A stretch of 64,000 bases of DNA from Salsuginibacillus halophilus. GTDB lineage: Bacteria > Bacillota > Bacilli > Bacillales > Marinococcaceae. The DNA lies in contig NZ_PYAV01000002.1 in assembly GCF_003014715.1 (NCBI RefSeq), positions 62,001 through 126,000 on the forward strand. Direction: 5' to 3'. The notes under the pieces are model-generated. The model saw nothing but the letters and a program-made list of their open reading frames with translations. It searched no databases and was not told the DNA's origin. A program made the position numbers and the translations under genes. Below are positions 1 through 8,515 of the stretch, piece by piece; positions within the stretch are counted from its first letter, which is position 1; each line of letters opens with the position of its first letter.

Positions 1-638
1 AGTCTCTTTGTGATTTACTTGATGCGGCTTTATTCACAAAGTTGACAGTAAAGTGGCGTCAAAAAGCAAGTCAAGCGATTTGGAGTTCGTGCACGATGTA
101 TGGCGCAATTGACGAAACTTATCTCCGTAATACTTCACTTTACACCCAGCATATTACGGTTCCCGGCGGCAAAACGAACGGAGAACATTTCTTTTTATCC
201 ATTTCGAGCCGTGATGATGAAACACGTGCACCAGCAGGTTTACGAAGCTTCACAATCTCTACTCACACCAATCCAAGAAGCTGGATAGAGAATAATGATC
301 AAAAATCGCAGATTGAAGAAACGATTTATACCCAGCTGCAAGCAAAACAGCCTGAAGTTTATGAAGGAATTCAGCACGCCTTCTCTGCTTCACCAAAAAC
401 TTGGGAAGCGTTTACGAGGCGGCCTTCCGGAATGGTTGGAGGGTTTCCCGTGACTAGGAGTGAGGCAGTTCGTGGTGCTTTAAGTGTACAGACGCCCGTT
501 AAAGGCTTATACATGTGCGGAGACTCTGTCTTTCCTGGGGCAAGTACGATGGGAGTCACCTACAGCGGCATTCACGCATTTGAAGCGGTAACCGGCCTAT
601 CCTTTACAGCGATGGAGGAACTTTTGTATGATCTATAA
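1..638 (+). CDS. FAD-dependent oxidoreductase, phytoene desaturase-like, C-terminal part (5' end outside window)
   Basis: The reading frame is open from the first complete codon at position 3, so the gene begins before the window and only about 212 C-terminal residues are seen. The last stretch has the pattern GLYMCGDSVFPGAST followed by SGIHA, which matches the C-terminal FAD-contacting segment of the CrtI/CrtN and retinol 13,14-reductase-like flavoprotein family. The N-terminal dinucleotide fold is not visible. Family knowledge suggests desaturation or oxidation of a carotenoid or other lipid; the substrate cannot be told from this piece. A small gene overlaps its 3' end by 11 bases, so the two are probably co-translated. 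Confidence 0.7.
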   Translation, partial: SLCDLLDAALFTKLTVKWRQKASQAIWSSCTMYGAIDETYLRNTSLYTQHITVPGGKTNGEHFFLSISSRDDETRAPAGLRSFTISTHTNPRSWIENNDQKSQIEETIYTQLQAKQPEVYEGIQHAFSASPKTWEAFTRRPSGMVGGFPVTRSEAVRGALSVQTPVKGLYMCGDSVFPGASTMGVTYSGIHAFEAVTGLSFTAMEELLYDL

Positions 639-927
639 CTTATTTTTTTCTAAGTTTTCAAAAGAGATGCCTGCCGAAGCTTGGTCAAGCCGTGAACTTG
701 CCGGTGCTTTATTTATTTATATCGATCGTACGTACAACAATCATTTGGAGGTCTTACGTGCAGCGGCTTCAAGCACAATGCGCGGAAAACTATTATCATG
801 TGACATCACTCAAATTCGCGAAGATCAAGATGTGATTGTTTACCGCCTCGATGTACGAGTTCCACAGCGGAAACGATTTTGCTGCGGCAATGGCTGCACG
901 GATTGTGTCCGCTTCAAAAATATTTAA
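628..927 (+). CDS. small protein with C-terminal cysteine cluster
   Basis: 99 residues, starting with ATG inside the end of the upstream oxidoreductase gene. A GGAGG ribosome site at 614-618 lies nine bases before the start, which supports translation. The body has no membrane segment or signal peptide. The last 15 residues hold four cysteines (C85, C86, C90, C93) in the pattern CCGNGCTDC, reminiscent of the short oxidoreductase-like domain with a CC-x3-C-x2-C motif that may bind metal or an iron-sulfur cluster. The overlap suggests a role linked to the neighbouring flavoenzyme. I do not recognise the full-length family. Confidence 0.6.
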   Translation: MIYNLFFSKFSKEMPAEAWSSRELAGALFIYIDRTYNNHLEVLRAAASSTMRGKLLSCDITQIREDQDVIVYRLDVRVPQRKRFCCGNGCTDCVRFKNI

Positions 928-928
928 A

Positions 929-960
929 AAGCTGCACCACCTAAACAGGCGGTGCAGCTT
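929..960. terminator. bidirectional intrinsic terminator
   Basis: AAGCTGCACC pairs with GGTGCAGCTT around a short loop, with A-rich sequence on the left and T-rich on the right. It sits between two converging genes and can serve both. Confidence 0.75.
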
Positions 961-967
961 AACAATT

Positions 968-1228
968 TTACATCGTTACAGCCAGCCCTAAAGCCGATAC
1001 AGCAGAAACAACGCCGACAGTGAGTAAAATGCCGTTAATTAAACGAAGATTTTTTCCTTCTTTGCCCTGCACTGTCATCCAAATAAAAAGAGCAATGCAG
1101 ACTGCCATAAAAATACTTCCGATGACAAAATCAAGGGCCCCGTAACGCTCCCACTGGGCAATTAACGCAATGACCCAGCCAACAAGCAGTGCCAGCCCGG
1201 TAATAACAATACCTTTTTGAAAACTCAT
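968..1228 (-). CDS. small three-helix membrane protein
   Basis: 86 residues with three hydrophobic segments at about 6-24, 33-51 and 64-84, joined by short charged loops (QWERYG, QGKEGKN). This suggests an integral inner-membrane protein without a large soluble part. No catalytic motif is visible and I do not recognise the family. It converges on the preceding gene and shares its terminator. It is divergent from the proline operon, so its promoter lies in the same interval as the T-box promoter. Confidence 0.6.
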   Translation of the reverse strand: MSFQKGIVITGLALLVGWVIALIAQWERYGALDFVIGSIFMAVCIALFIWMTVQGKEGKNLRLINGILLTVGVVSAVSALGLAVTM

Positions 1229-1311
1229 AGCGTGTCACCTCTTCAATATAATGCTCTTTTAGTTTACACAAATTTCAGCTCGAATGCGAGCCTGACACAC
1301 AAAAAATGCCG

Positions 1312-1340
1312 TTGCAAACCTAACATGTTCATGATACAGT
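1312..1340 (+). promoter_or_regulatory. sigma-A-type promoter of the proBAC operon
   Basis: TTGCAA at 1312-1317 and TACAGT at 1335-1340 are separated by 17 bases. Transcription would start near 1347, just upstream of the T-box leader. Confidence 0.55.
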
Positions 1341-1379
1341 ATAAAACAAACTTTACGGTAGAAAAACTTCATCTTGGAA

Positions 1380-1601
1380 TAGCTGTGAAAGGGAATAGTA
1401 TGCGGATAATTAAGCCCCAGAGAGTAGAGCCCACTGGCTGTAAGGCTCTATGCCACTGATTCTGCAGAACCTGCCCCGGAGCTAGGTTGTATACCCGTCT
1501 CCTGCGTTAAAGGAACTGAAGTGGAGAAAGCTTATGCTTTCTCAATAAAGGTGGTACCGCGGAAAAGCTTTCCGTCCTTGTGATCAAGGATGGAAAGCTT
1601 T
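1380..1601 (+). promoter_or_regulatory. T-box riboswitch, proline-specific, upstream of proBAC
   Basis: The T-box core AAAGGTGGTACCGCGG lies at 1547-1562. It is followed by a strong terminator hairpin at 1564-1600 (AAAGCTTTCC pairing with GGAAAGCTTT) and a T run. Stem I is visible: TAGAGCC (1425-1431) pairs with GGCTCTA (1444-1450). The 3' side of the specifier loop reads GAA-CCT-G, placing the specifier codon CCT (proline) at 1470-1472 in the usual GAA-NNN-purine context. A further hairpin (GAGAAAGC...GCTTTCTC) lies at 1523-1543. Uncharged tRNA-Pro is expected to stabilise the antiterminator and allow expression of proline synthesis. Confidence 0.93.
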
Positions 1602-1648
1602 TTCTATTTACCTGCTTCACTTTTTTGGATTTGAAGGGAGAGAAAGCA

Positions 1649-2767
1649 TTGGCTAGAGAACGAATTGTAGTAAAAATCGGCAGCAGCTCACTTGCGAATG
1701 AACAAGGCGGGTTATCACGAACCCAGCTTGACGCTTACGTGGATGCCGCTGCCCGGTTAAAAAAAGCAGGACACGAAGTGATTCTTGTTTCAAGTGGTGC
1801 GGTAGCTGCTGGATTTTACGACTTAGGTTACCCTACCCGGCCGGTAACGACCCAAGGAAAACAGGCAGCTGCAGCCATCGGCCAAGGTCAGCTCATGCAG
1901 GCGTACAGTTCTGCTTTTAATGCTCACGGATTAACCGCAAGTCAACATTTGTTAACGAGGCATAACTTTGCAGACAAAGTCCAGTACCAAAACATGTACA
2001 CAACACTTTCGGAATTGTTAAAGCGGGATATTATCCCCATTATTAATGAGAATGACACCGTATCGGTTGATGCTTTAACCTTTGGCGATAACGATATGCT
2101 GTCAGCGTTAGTCGCCGGTCTGCTTCACGCCCGCTATTTATTTTTACTCACAGATATTGATGGGATTTATGACAAAAATCCAAAGGAAAATTTGGAGGCA
2201 AAAAAATACCACTTTCTCCCGGATGTAACAAAATCTCTTTTAGAAAGTGCAGGTCAAAGCGGTTCAAACGTTGGAACTGGAGGAATGCGTTCGAAACTTG
2301 AGGCAGCCGAGCGCGCTGTTTCTTTAGGTATCAATGTTTTTATCGGTAAAAAAGAAGGCACAGACTTTCTATTTGACATTTTGGAAGGGAAAGGAAGCGG
2401 AACTTATATCGGCCACTCGGTCACACCTGGATTATCGAGCAAAAAACAATGGGTCTCCCTTCACTCTGAAGCCTCTGGAATGATAACAATTGATGCTGGT
2501 GCAGAAGAAGCAATCTTACAAAAAGGCAAAAGTCTTTTACCTGTCGGCGTTACAGAAGTCTTTGGCTCATTTGCAGCTGGGGATGTTGTTCAAGTGAAAA
2601 ACGAAAAAAAGCAAGTGATTGGACGCGGCCAAGTCAATATGAGCCGTAACGAGCTTGATGAAGTCAAAGGTCTTCCTTCGGCTTATGCATTAGAACGAAT
2701 CCAAACGTCACGGGCTGAAGTTATCCATCAAGATGAGTGGGCCCCAAAAGAAAAGGAGCGGATGTAA
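1649..2767 (+). CDS. proB: glutamate 5-kinase
   Basis: Phosphorylates glutamate to gamma-glutamyl phosphate, the first step of proline synthesis in the cytoplasm. 372 residues from the TTG at 1649, which follows a GAAGGGAG ribosome site and gives the expected N-terminus (VVKIGSSSL). Upstream in-frame codons lie inside the T-box terminator and were rejected. The amino acid kinase domain occupies about 1-250, with the motifs SSGAVAAG and INENDTVS and the substrate loop GTGGM. A PUA domain fills about 270-360. It is the first gene of proBAC, and proA starts one base after its stop. The family is feedback-inhibited by proline; synthesis is controlled by the proline T-box. Confidence 0.95.
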   Translation: MARERIVVKIGSSSLANEQGGLSRTQLDAYVDAAARLKKAGHEVILVSSGAVAAGFYDLGYPTRPVTTQGKQAAAAIGQGQLMQAYSSAFNAHGLTASQHLLTRHNFADKVQYQNMYTTLSELLKRDIIPIINENDTVSVDALTFGDNDMLSALVAGLLHARYLFLLTDIDGIYDKNPKENLEAKKYHFLPDVTKSLLESAGQSGSNVGTGGMRSKLEAAERAVSLGINVFIGKKEGTDFLFDILEGKGSGTYIGHSVTPGLSSKKQWVSLHSEASGMITIDAGAEEAILQKGKSLLPVGVTEVFGSFAAGDVVQVKNEKKQVIGRGQVNMSRNELDEVKGLPSAYALERIQTSRAEVIHQDEWAPKEKERM

Positions 2768-2768
2768 T

Positions 2769-4016
2769 ATGTCCAGCGTAATGAAAAAAGCCAAAGCCGC
2801 AAAAAGCGCAAAAGAGCAGCTTGCACTTTTAAGCCGCGAAGAAAAAGACGACGCCCTTGAAGCTATGGCTACAGCGTTAACAAAAGAAGCTTCCTGGATT
2901 CTTGCAGAGAATGAAAAAGATATGCAGGCGGGAAGAGAAAATGGGTTAAGTGAAGCATTACTCGACCGTCTTGCCCTAACAAAAGAACGTATTCACTCCA
3001 TCGCTGAAGGTGTACGCGAAGTAAAAAAACTTCCTGACCCAATTGGCGATACGGTCCGAACATGGGAGCGGCCAAACGGTATTCAAATTGAAGAAGTTCG
3101 CGTGCCGCTCGGTGTCATTGGCATGATTTATGAAGCCCGTCCAAACGTTACAGCTGACGCTAGCGCGCTCTGCTTAAAATCCGGCAACCCGGTACTTTTG
3201 CGTGGTAGTTCTTCAGCGTTTCAAACGAACAAAGCCATCGTTGATGTGCTGCACCGGGCCCTTGATGAGACGAAGCTACCATCACTTGCACTGCAGCTCG
3301 TTGAAGATACAAGCCGTGAAGCGGCGCATGAAATGCTGCATTTAACAGAAGACCTGGATGTGATTATCCCCCGCGGAGGTGCCAGCTTAATTCAACATGT
3401 TGTGAAAAACGCTTCGGTTCCTGTCCTTGAAACCGGGGTAGGCAACTGTCACGTTTACATTGATGAAAGTGCAGATGACCGGATGGGAGTTCAGATTGCT
3501 GTTAACGCTAAAACCGACCGCCCTTCTGTCTGTAACGCATGTGAAACGGTTTTGATTCACCGCGACTGGGCTGATCAATACGCAGCATCCCTTGTTGAGG
3601 AGTTGAAAGCAAAAGGGGTTGCCATTCGAGGTGATGATTATATGCAGGCCCACTTTGACGGCATAACTCCTGCTGAAACGAACGATTGGCACGAAGAATA
3701 TTTAAACTTAACGGTTGCCATTCGTACCGTCCCATCTTTAAATGACGCGATCCGCCATATTCAAACGTACGGCACAGGTCATTCTGAAGCGATCGTAACT
3801 GAAGAAACCGGAGCAGCTGATGAATTTATGGCACGAATTGACGCTGCGGCCTTATACCATAACGCCTCTACACGTTTTACCGATGGAAATGAATTTGGCT
3901 TCGGTGCAGAAATCGGGATCAGCACACAAAAGATGCACGTGCGCGGTCCAATGGGATTAGAAGCTCTTACAGCCAGTAAATACTTGGTACGCGGCAATGG
4001 ACAGATTAAAGAATAG
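2769..4016 (+). CDS. proA: glutamate-5-semialdehyde dehydrogenase (gamma-glutamyl phosphate reductase)
   Basis: Reduces gamma-glutamyl phosphate to glutamate semialdehyde with NADPH, the second step of proline synthesis. 415 residues from the ATG at 2769, preceded by AAGGAG at 2753-2758 inside the end of proB. A longer in-frame start 36 bases upstream has no ribosome site and was not used. The aldehyde dehydrogenase fold shows EARPNVTAD near 122-130, GNPVLLRGSS near 139-148, and the catalytic cysteine C255 in RPSVCNACET. Coupling to proB fits the known channelling of the unstable phosphate intermediate between the two enzymes. Confidence 0.95.
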   Translation: MSSVMKKAKAAKSAKEQLALLSREEKDDALEAMATALTKEASWILAENEKDMQAGRENGLSEALLDRLALTKERIHSIAEGVREVKKLPDPIGDTVRTWERPNGIQIEEVRVPLGVIGMIYEARPNVTADASALCLKSGNPVLLRGSSSAFQTNKAIVDVLHRALDETKLPSLALQLVEDTSREAAHEMLHLTEDLDVIIPRGGASLIQHVVKNASVPVLETGVGNCHVYIDESADDRMGVQIAVNAKTDRPSVCNACETVLIHRDWADQYAASLVEELKAKGVAIRGDDYMQAHFDGITPAETNDWHEEYLNLTVAIRTVPSLNDAIRHIQTYGTGHSEAIVTEETGAADEFMARIDAAALYHNASTRFTDGNEFGFGAEIGISTQKMHVRGPMGLEALTASKYLVRGNGQIKE

Positions 4017-4028
4017 GAGGATCCCGTC

Positions 4029-4865
4029 ATGTTAAATGAAAAAAAGGTGCTCTTTCTCGGTGCCGGTTCTATGGCTGAATCTTTAATCGGCGGGTTTATT
4101 CGCGAAGAACTGCTTACAAGCGAGCAGATCACGGTAACGAACAAGTCCGATGAAAGCCGCCTGACCGAACTTGAAAATATCTATGGCGTAAACACAACAG
4201 ATCAAGTTGTAGAGGCAGTTGCAGCTGCTGATATTATTGTACTTGCAATGAAGCCGAAACATCTTCAGGACGCGCTGCCGCACCTTACAAATCAAATCGA
4301 CAACAGTAAGCTCGTCATCTCTGTCCTTGCCGGTGTTGCAACTTCAACGATCGAAGCGGACTTAAAAGATCATGTTGCCGTTGTACGTGCGATGCCAAAT
4401 ACTTCCGCAAAAGTTGCTGCTTCTGCAACGGCGCTATGTCAAGGTACAGCAGCCGCTAAAAAAGACGTCGACACTGCACGGCTCTTATTTTCTGCGATTG
4501 GCACTGTGACGTGTACAACAGAAGATAAGATGAATGCTGTAACCGGCGTGTCCGGCAGCGGTCCAGCTTACTTTTATGCAGCGTGTGAGGCGATGGAAGA
4601 AGCTGCGACTGAAGCGGGGCTAAGTAAAGAAGAAGCAAGGGAGCTCATCATTCAAACGATGTATGGCGCAGCCATCCGCCTAGAACAGTCGGATAAAACT
4701 GCCGGCGAACTTTACAAAGAAGTGATGAGCCCAGGTGGAACAACTGAAGCTGCTTTTGAAGTTTTAAAATCAAAAGCATTTCAACAAACGCTTCGTGAAG
4801 CTGTACTTCAAGCAAAGCAAAAAGCTGACGAACTCGGCCGGCCGGCGCCAGAGCCAAAACTTTAA
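4029..4865 (+). CDS. proC: pyrroline-5-carboxylate reductase
   Basis: Completes proline synthesis by reducing pyrroline-5-carboxylate with NAD(P)H. 278 residues; the ATG follows AGGAGG with good spacing, 12 bases after proA. The N-terminal Rossmann motif FLGAGSMAESLIGG lies at about 8-21. The family signature MSPGGTTEAAFEVL is near residue 235-250, in the C-terminal dimer domain. Having proC together with proBA behind one T-box means the whole pathway answers to tRNA-Pro charging. A terminator follows directly. Confidence 0.95.
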   Translation: MLNEKKVLFLGAGSMAESLIGGFIREELLTSEQITVTNKSDESRLTELENIYGVNTTDQVVEAVAAADIIVLAMKPKHLQDALPHLTNQIDNSKLVISVLAGVATSTIEADLKDHVAVVRAMPNTSAKVAASATALCQGTAAAKKDVDTARLLFSAIGTVTCTTEDKMNAVTGVSGSGPAYFYAACEAMEEAATEAGLSKEEARELIIQTMYGAAIRLEQSDKTAGELYKEVMSPGGTTEAAFEVLKSKAFQQTLREAVLQAKQKADELGRPAPEPKL

Positions 4866-4897
4866 AAAGAGCCTCGTTATTATAACGGGGCTCTTTT
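4866..4897 (+). terminator. intrinsic terminator of proBAC
   Basis: AAGAGCCTCGTTAT pairs with ATAACGGGGCTCTT and is followed by TTTTC. The A-rich left side may also serve the converging flavoprotein gene. Confidence 0.8.
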
Positions 4898-4903
4898 CTC
4901 TAT

Positions 4904-5911
4904 TTATATCGTATGAAGGCGTTCAGCTGCTTCTTTACCTGACAACAAAGCTCCTTCAACTTTCCCATTAAAAAATGCGTCCCCGGCAAATGCTGCGGTT
5001 GCGCCAGTTTTTGTTGTATGCAAAACCGATCCTTCGCCAGCAGGGTTTATCGGCTTCGCATAGCGCCATCGTTTGACCACACTTTCACGCAAAACTGTAT
5101 CAAGCCATGGAGAAGCAAGTTCATGCATTTTAACTTTCACTTCGTCATCATCTACGTCAAACCAAGCTTTAGAAAACGACTCACTGCCGTGTACGGTTAC
5201 AACGTGTGTCGCTGATACCCCTTTTAACTTATTATCAGCTATAAACTGTAACGGACCTTCATGGAATTGAAGTCCGGCTGGTGCTTTTAACGCCGGCTCA
5301 TCTGCAGCAGCAATTAAAGCAAGGCAAGGTGAAAACGCCCTTCCAGATGCTGCTTGTGAAAGCCCCTGTAAGCCACTTGCCTCAAACAAACGCTTCGCCT
5401 GCGGCAGCGGCATCGTAAACAAAACGTTGGCTGCGCTTACTGTCTCTAATTCTCCATTTTGCGTTTCAAAGCTCAAATGCCAGCAACCGCTCTCTTCTTG
5501 CACATTAACAAGTTCAAAGCCTGTATATAACATGTCACAATCTTGCCAAAGGTACTTCAATAACGGCGCCATCCCGTCAACCGCCCGATACCTCGGGTAG
5601 CCGTCAGCGTTCAGTGTCATGTCTTCTTCAAAGCGCTCAGCATGCGCTGCTTGCCAAAAACCCCGGCACCACTCTTCTACACGTCCGCTTTTGACTTGTT
5701 CCTCCACCCACGCTTTCATCCAGCTGCTTCGTGCTGTGAAAAATTGAGCACCGTGATCCGCCTGACCGTCAAAAATGCGCCGCGTTGCCATCCGGCCGCC
5801 AGGACTTTTTGCTTTATCAAAGACGAGCACCTTCTTATCACTTCGCATCTCTTGATACGCACTCCAACCAGCCAATCCTGCGCCTATAATGATTGTATCT
5901 GCGTTGATCAT
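4904..5911 (-). CDS. NAD(P)/FAD-dependent oxidoreductase, renalase-like
   Basis: 335 residues with an N-terminal FAD-binding fold: IIIGAGLAGWSAYQ at about 7-20, then GGRMATRR, the FAD-contacting segment typical of bacterial renalase-like amine oxidases. HGAQFFTARS near 53-62 is also characteristic of that group. The C-terminal part contains FAGDAFFNGKVEGALLSG, the second FAD-contact region. The substrate is unknown; renalases oxidise isomeric forms of NAD(P)H, but that is only an inference here. The ATG follows AGAGGGCGG. It is transcribed alone, opposite to proC and divergent from the sodium channel gene. Confidence 0.8.
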   Translation of the reverse strand: MINADTIIIGAGLAGWSAYQEMRSDKKVLVFDKAKSPGGRMATRRIFDGQADHGAQFFTARSSWMKAWVEEQVKSGRVEEWCRGFWQAAHAERFEEDMTLNADGYPRYRAVDGMAPLLKYLWQDCDMLYTGFELVNVQEESGCWHLSFETQNGELETVSAANVLFTMPLPQAKRLFEASGLQGLSQAASGRAFSPCLALIAAADEPALKAPAGLQFHEGPLQFIADNKLKGVSATHVVTVHGSESFSKAWFDVDDDEVKVKMHELASPWLDTVLRESVVKRWRYAKPINPAGEGSVLHTTKTGATAAFAGDAFFNGKVEGALLSGKEAAERLHTI

Positions 5912-6032
5912 GATCTATCCGCCCTCTCTTACAATTGTCACTATTCTTTTACTTTATCGCGGTATGATTGTTTAGTAAAATAGAAAGCGATGTTTACGCC
6001 TTGAAAGGCAGCTTAGTTGGAGGTTTATAATC

Positions 6033-6887
6033 ATGGACATAAGTCAGACACCCCCGTCCAAATGGCGGCAGTACGCTAAACGCATTGTTGAACATAAAGC
6101 GTTCACCCCGATCATTATTGCTTTTATTTTATTTAATGCTGTGATCGTCGGGCTGGAAACTTACCCTAACCTTTATGATGGTAACGAGAATGTCTTTTTT
6201 ACGCTTGACCGGGTTCTCCTCTGGATTTTCACGGTGGAAATTGCCCTTCGACTTGCCGGTACCCATCCGGTTTCTTCATTTTTCAAAAACGGATGGAACT
6301 GGTTTGATTTTGTTATTGTACTCGCAGGACATATCTTTGTTGGCGGCCATTTTGTCACTGTACTACGGATTCTCCGTGTGCTTCGTGTGCTTCGTGCCGT
6401 TACTGTGATCCCATCACTGCGGCGGCTTGTTGACGCTTTAATGCGGACCATTCCAGCAATGGGGAACATTATGGTTTTAATGTTTTTAGTATTTTACATT
6501 TTTGCGGTGATCGGAACGATTTTGTATGCCGATATTTCCCCTGAATATTTCGGGTCATTGCAAGCGACAATGATTACATTGTTCCAAGTTGTCACCCTCG
6601 AGTCTTGGGCAGAAGAAGTTATGCGGCCGGTTCTTGCTATTGATCCTTGGGCATGGTTTTATTTTGTCGCTTTTATTCTTGTGGGTACGTTCGTTATTTT
6701 CAACTTATTCATCGGTGTTATTGTTAACAACGTTGAAAAAGCAAATGAAGCAGACCAAGACAATGAAGAAGACGGAGCTGACCCATTAATCCCAGATACC
6801 AACACAAAAGAACTGCAGCAGCTTCGTGAAGAAGTTTCAGAACTGAAAGAGATGCTCCGATCCATGCAGCACAATGACAAAACTTAA
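6033..6887 (+). CDS. voltage-gated sodium channel, NaChBac/BacNav type
   Basis: 284 residues with the full single-domain six-helix layout. S1-S3 span about 22-103. S4 holds arginines at every third position (R112, R115, R118, R121; LRILRVLRVLRA). The pore helix and selectivity filter read FQVVTLESWAEE at 184-195. S6 (about 208-233) ends in FNLFIGVIVNNVEKA, followed by an acidic neck and a C-terminal heptad-rich coiled coil (about 258-280) that would hold the tetramer together. In alkaliphilic bacilli this channel supports sodium re-entry for pH homeostasis and motility. The filter differs from NaChBac (TLESWAS) by a glutamate at the last position. It is monocistronic with its own terminator. 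Confidence 0.95.
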   Translation: MDISQTPPSKWRQYAKRIVEHKAFTPIIIAFILFNAVIVGLETYPNLYDGNENVFFTLDRVLLWIFTVEIALRLAGTHPVSSFFKNGWNWFDFVIVLAGHIFVGGHFVTVLRILRVLRVLRAVTVIPSLRRLVDALMRTIPAMGNIMVLMFLVFYIFAVIGTILYADISPEYFGSLQATMITLFQVVTLESWAEEVMRPVLAIDPWAWFYFVAFILVGTFVIFNLFIGVIVNNVEKANEADQDNEEDGADPLIPDTNTKELQQLREEVSELKEMLRSMQHNDKT

Positions 6888-6891
6888 ACGT

Positions 6892-6927
6892 AGAGCCGCT
6901 CCTCATTCAACAAGGAGCGGCTCTTTT
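6892..6927 (+). terminator. intrinsic terminator of the sodium channel gene
   Basis: AGAGCCGCTCCT pairs perfectly with AGGAGCGGCTCT around an eleven-base loop, followed by TTTT. It lies between converging genes. Confidence 0.85.
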
Positions 6928-6934
6928 ACGATGA

Positions 6935-8308
6935 TTATGATTCTGTCCCTACAACCGATGGACGAAAGAACTGTTCATATAATCCGCGGATGGCTTCATC
7001 AGCTTGCGCTGCTTGAATCCCAAATGTTAAAGACACTTCTGAAGATCCTTGGTTGATCATCTCAATGTTTATGCCACGGTTGGATAAAGCCTGTGCTGCC
7101 CTCGAGGCTACACCTACTGTCTCATGCATCCCTTCACCGACAAGCATAATCATGGCAAACCCATGTTCAATATGCGCATCATCTGCTTCAAGTTCTTCCA
7201 TAATTCTAGTAAGCATACGCTCTTCTTTTTCAGCAGTTAACTGAGAGTTGTCAATAATGACAGATGTATCATCAATCCCTGATGGGATATGCTCATAAGA
7301 GATGCCCTCGTCTTCAACAATTTTTAATAAACGTCGGCCAAAACCGACTTCTCTGTTCATTAAATACTTGCGAACATAAATGGTACTGAAGCCTTCATCG
7401 GCAGCGATACCGGTGACAGGTGTCTGGTCCTGTGCACGCTCAGCAATAATCATCGTACCTTCTGCGTCCGGATTGTTCGTATTTTTCACACATACCGGGA
7501 TCGATGCACGAAAAGCCGGGATTAAAGCTTCATCATGGAAAACACCAAAACCAGCGTAGGAGAGCTCACGCATTTCACGATACGTCATCTGCTTAACTTC
7601 CATCGGCTGATCAACAACGCCAGGATTCGCAGCATATACAGAATCAACGTCTGTAAAGTTCTCATATAAATCTGCCTGAACACCAGCAGCTACAATTGAA
7701 CCGGTAATGTCCGAACCTCCACGCGGAAATGTCGCGAGTTTGCCTTCAGGCGTGTAGCCGAAAAAGCCGGGAAATACAAGAATTTCATCGCGGTCGCGCA
7801 GCTTGTATAAGTGCTCATAAGCTTCCGGCAGCACCTTCGCGTTACCAGGCTCATCACTGACGAGCAGACCTGCTTCATACGGATTCAAATAAGCTGCTTT
7901 GACACCTTCGTTTTGTAAATAACGGGCAATCACTTTTGCGTTATTATCTTCGCCGCCTGCTTTCATTTGATCCATGTAAGACTCTTCATTGTCAGCAGCG
8001 AACTGCACGCGTTCAGTGAAGTCTGCTGCAACTTCTTGAACGACACTTTCTCCAAGACCTAAACCTGAAGCGATTTGACGGTATCGATCGACCACTGTTT
8101 CATATACCGCTTCATAAGATTGACCGTGCCATGCTTTTGATCCGAGTTCAATTAACAGGTCCGTTACCTTCGTATCACCACTATCTCGTTTTCCTGGCGC
8201 TGATACTACCAGCAGCCGGCGCTCCGGGTGCTCTTGCACAATATTGGTTACTTTTTTAATCTGCTCTGCGCTTGCGAGTGAACTCCCACCAAACTTTGCT
8301 ACTCTCAT
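6935..8308 (-). CDS. aspartokinase, monofunctional class III type (YclM-like)
   Basis: Phosphorylates aspartate at the head of lysine, threonine and methionine synthesis. 457 residues from the ATG at 8308, which has GGGGAG six bases upstream; a longer frame to 8353 lacks a ribosome site. KFGGSSLA at 4-11 and FPRGGSDITG mark the kinase domain. The C-terminal 160 residues carry paired ACT domains (EDEGISYEHIPSG, SNRGINIEMINQGSSE), the regulatory region that binds end-product amino acids. The length and N-terminus match the YclM/ThrD class rather than LysC or DapG. I looked for a lysine riboswitch upstream and saw none. Confidence 0.9.
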   Translation of the reverse strand: MRVAKFGGSSLASAEQIKKVTNIVQEHPERRLLVVSAPGKRDSGDTKVTDLLIELGSKAWHGQSYEAVYETVVDRYRQIASGLGLGESVVQEVAADFTERVQFAADNEESYMDQMKAGGEDNNAKVIARYLQNEGVKAAYLNPYEAGLLVSDEPGNAKVLPEAYEHLYKLRDRDEILVFPGFFGYTPEGKLATFPRGGSDITGSIVAAGVQADLYENFTDVDSVYAANPGVVDQPMEVKQMTYREMRELSYAGFGVFHDEALIPAFRASIPVCVKNTNNPDAEGTMIIAERAQDQTPVTGIAADEGFSTIYVRKYLMNREVGFGRRLLKIVEDEGISYEHIPSGIDDTSVIIDNSQLTAEKEERMLTRIMEELEADDAHIEHGFAMIMLVGEGMHETVGVASRAAQALSNRGINIEMINQGSSEVSLTFGIQAAQADEAIRGLYEQFFRPSVVGTES

Positions 8309-8515
8309 CCTAATCTCCCCATCTTTATTTACGTAGTCAACAGCTTCTATCACTTTATTAAACAGCTGCTTTATACTGCTTAGCCACTTGCAAACAGTTT
8401 CCGTCAGCCTACCACAAATTCGAACTATCTCTCAACAGAAAATATTCTGTCTAATCAAGGCTGGGGCAGTCTCCATTTAAGTGATAAGGGGTCACCGCCG
8501 ATTCTTTTAAAAATG

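Noticed and set aside
1217-1459. 80-codon plus-strand reading frame
   Set aside because: It runs through the promoter and stem I of the proline T-box, has no ribosome site, and the RNA structure explains the sequence.
1580-1648. Longer N-terminus for ProB
   Set aside because: The added codons lie in the T-box terminator; the TTG at 1649 has the ribosome site and gives the family N-terminus.
8309-8515. Possible lysine riboswitch upstream of aspartokinase
   Set aside because: I looked for the lysine-box core on the minus strand and saw no matching helices or conserved loops.
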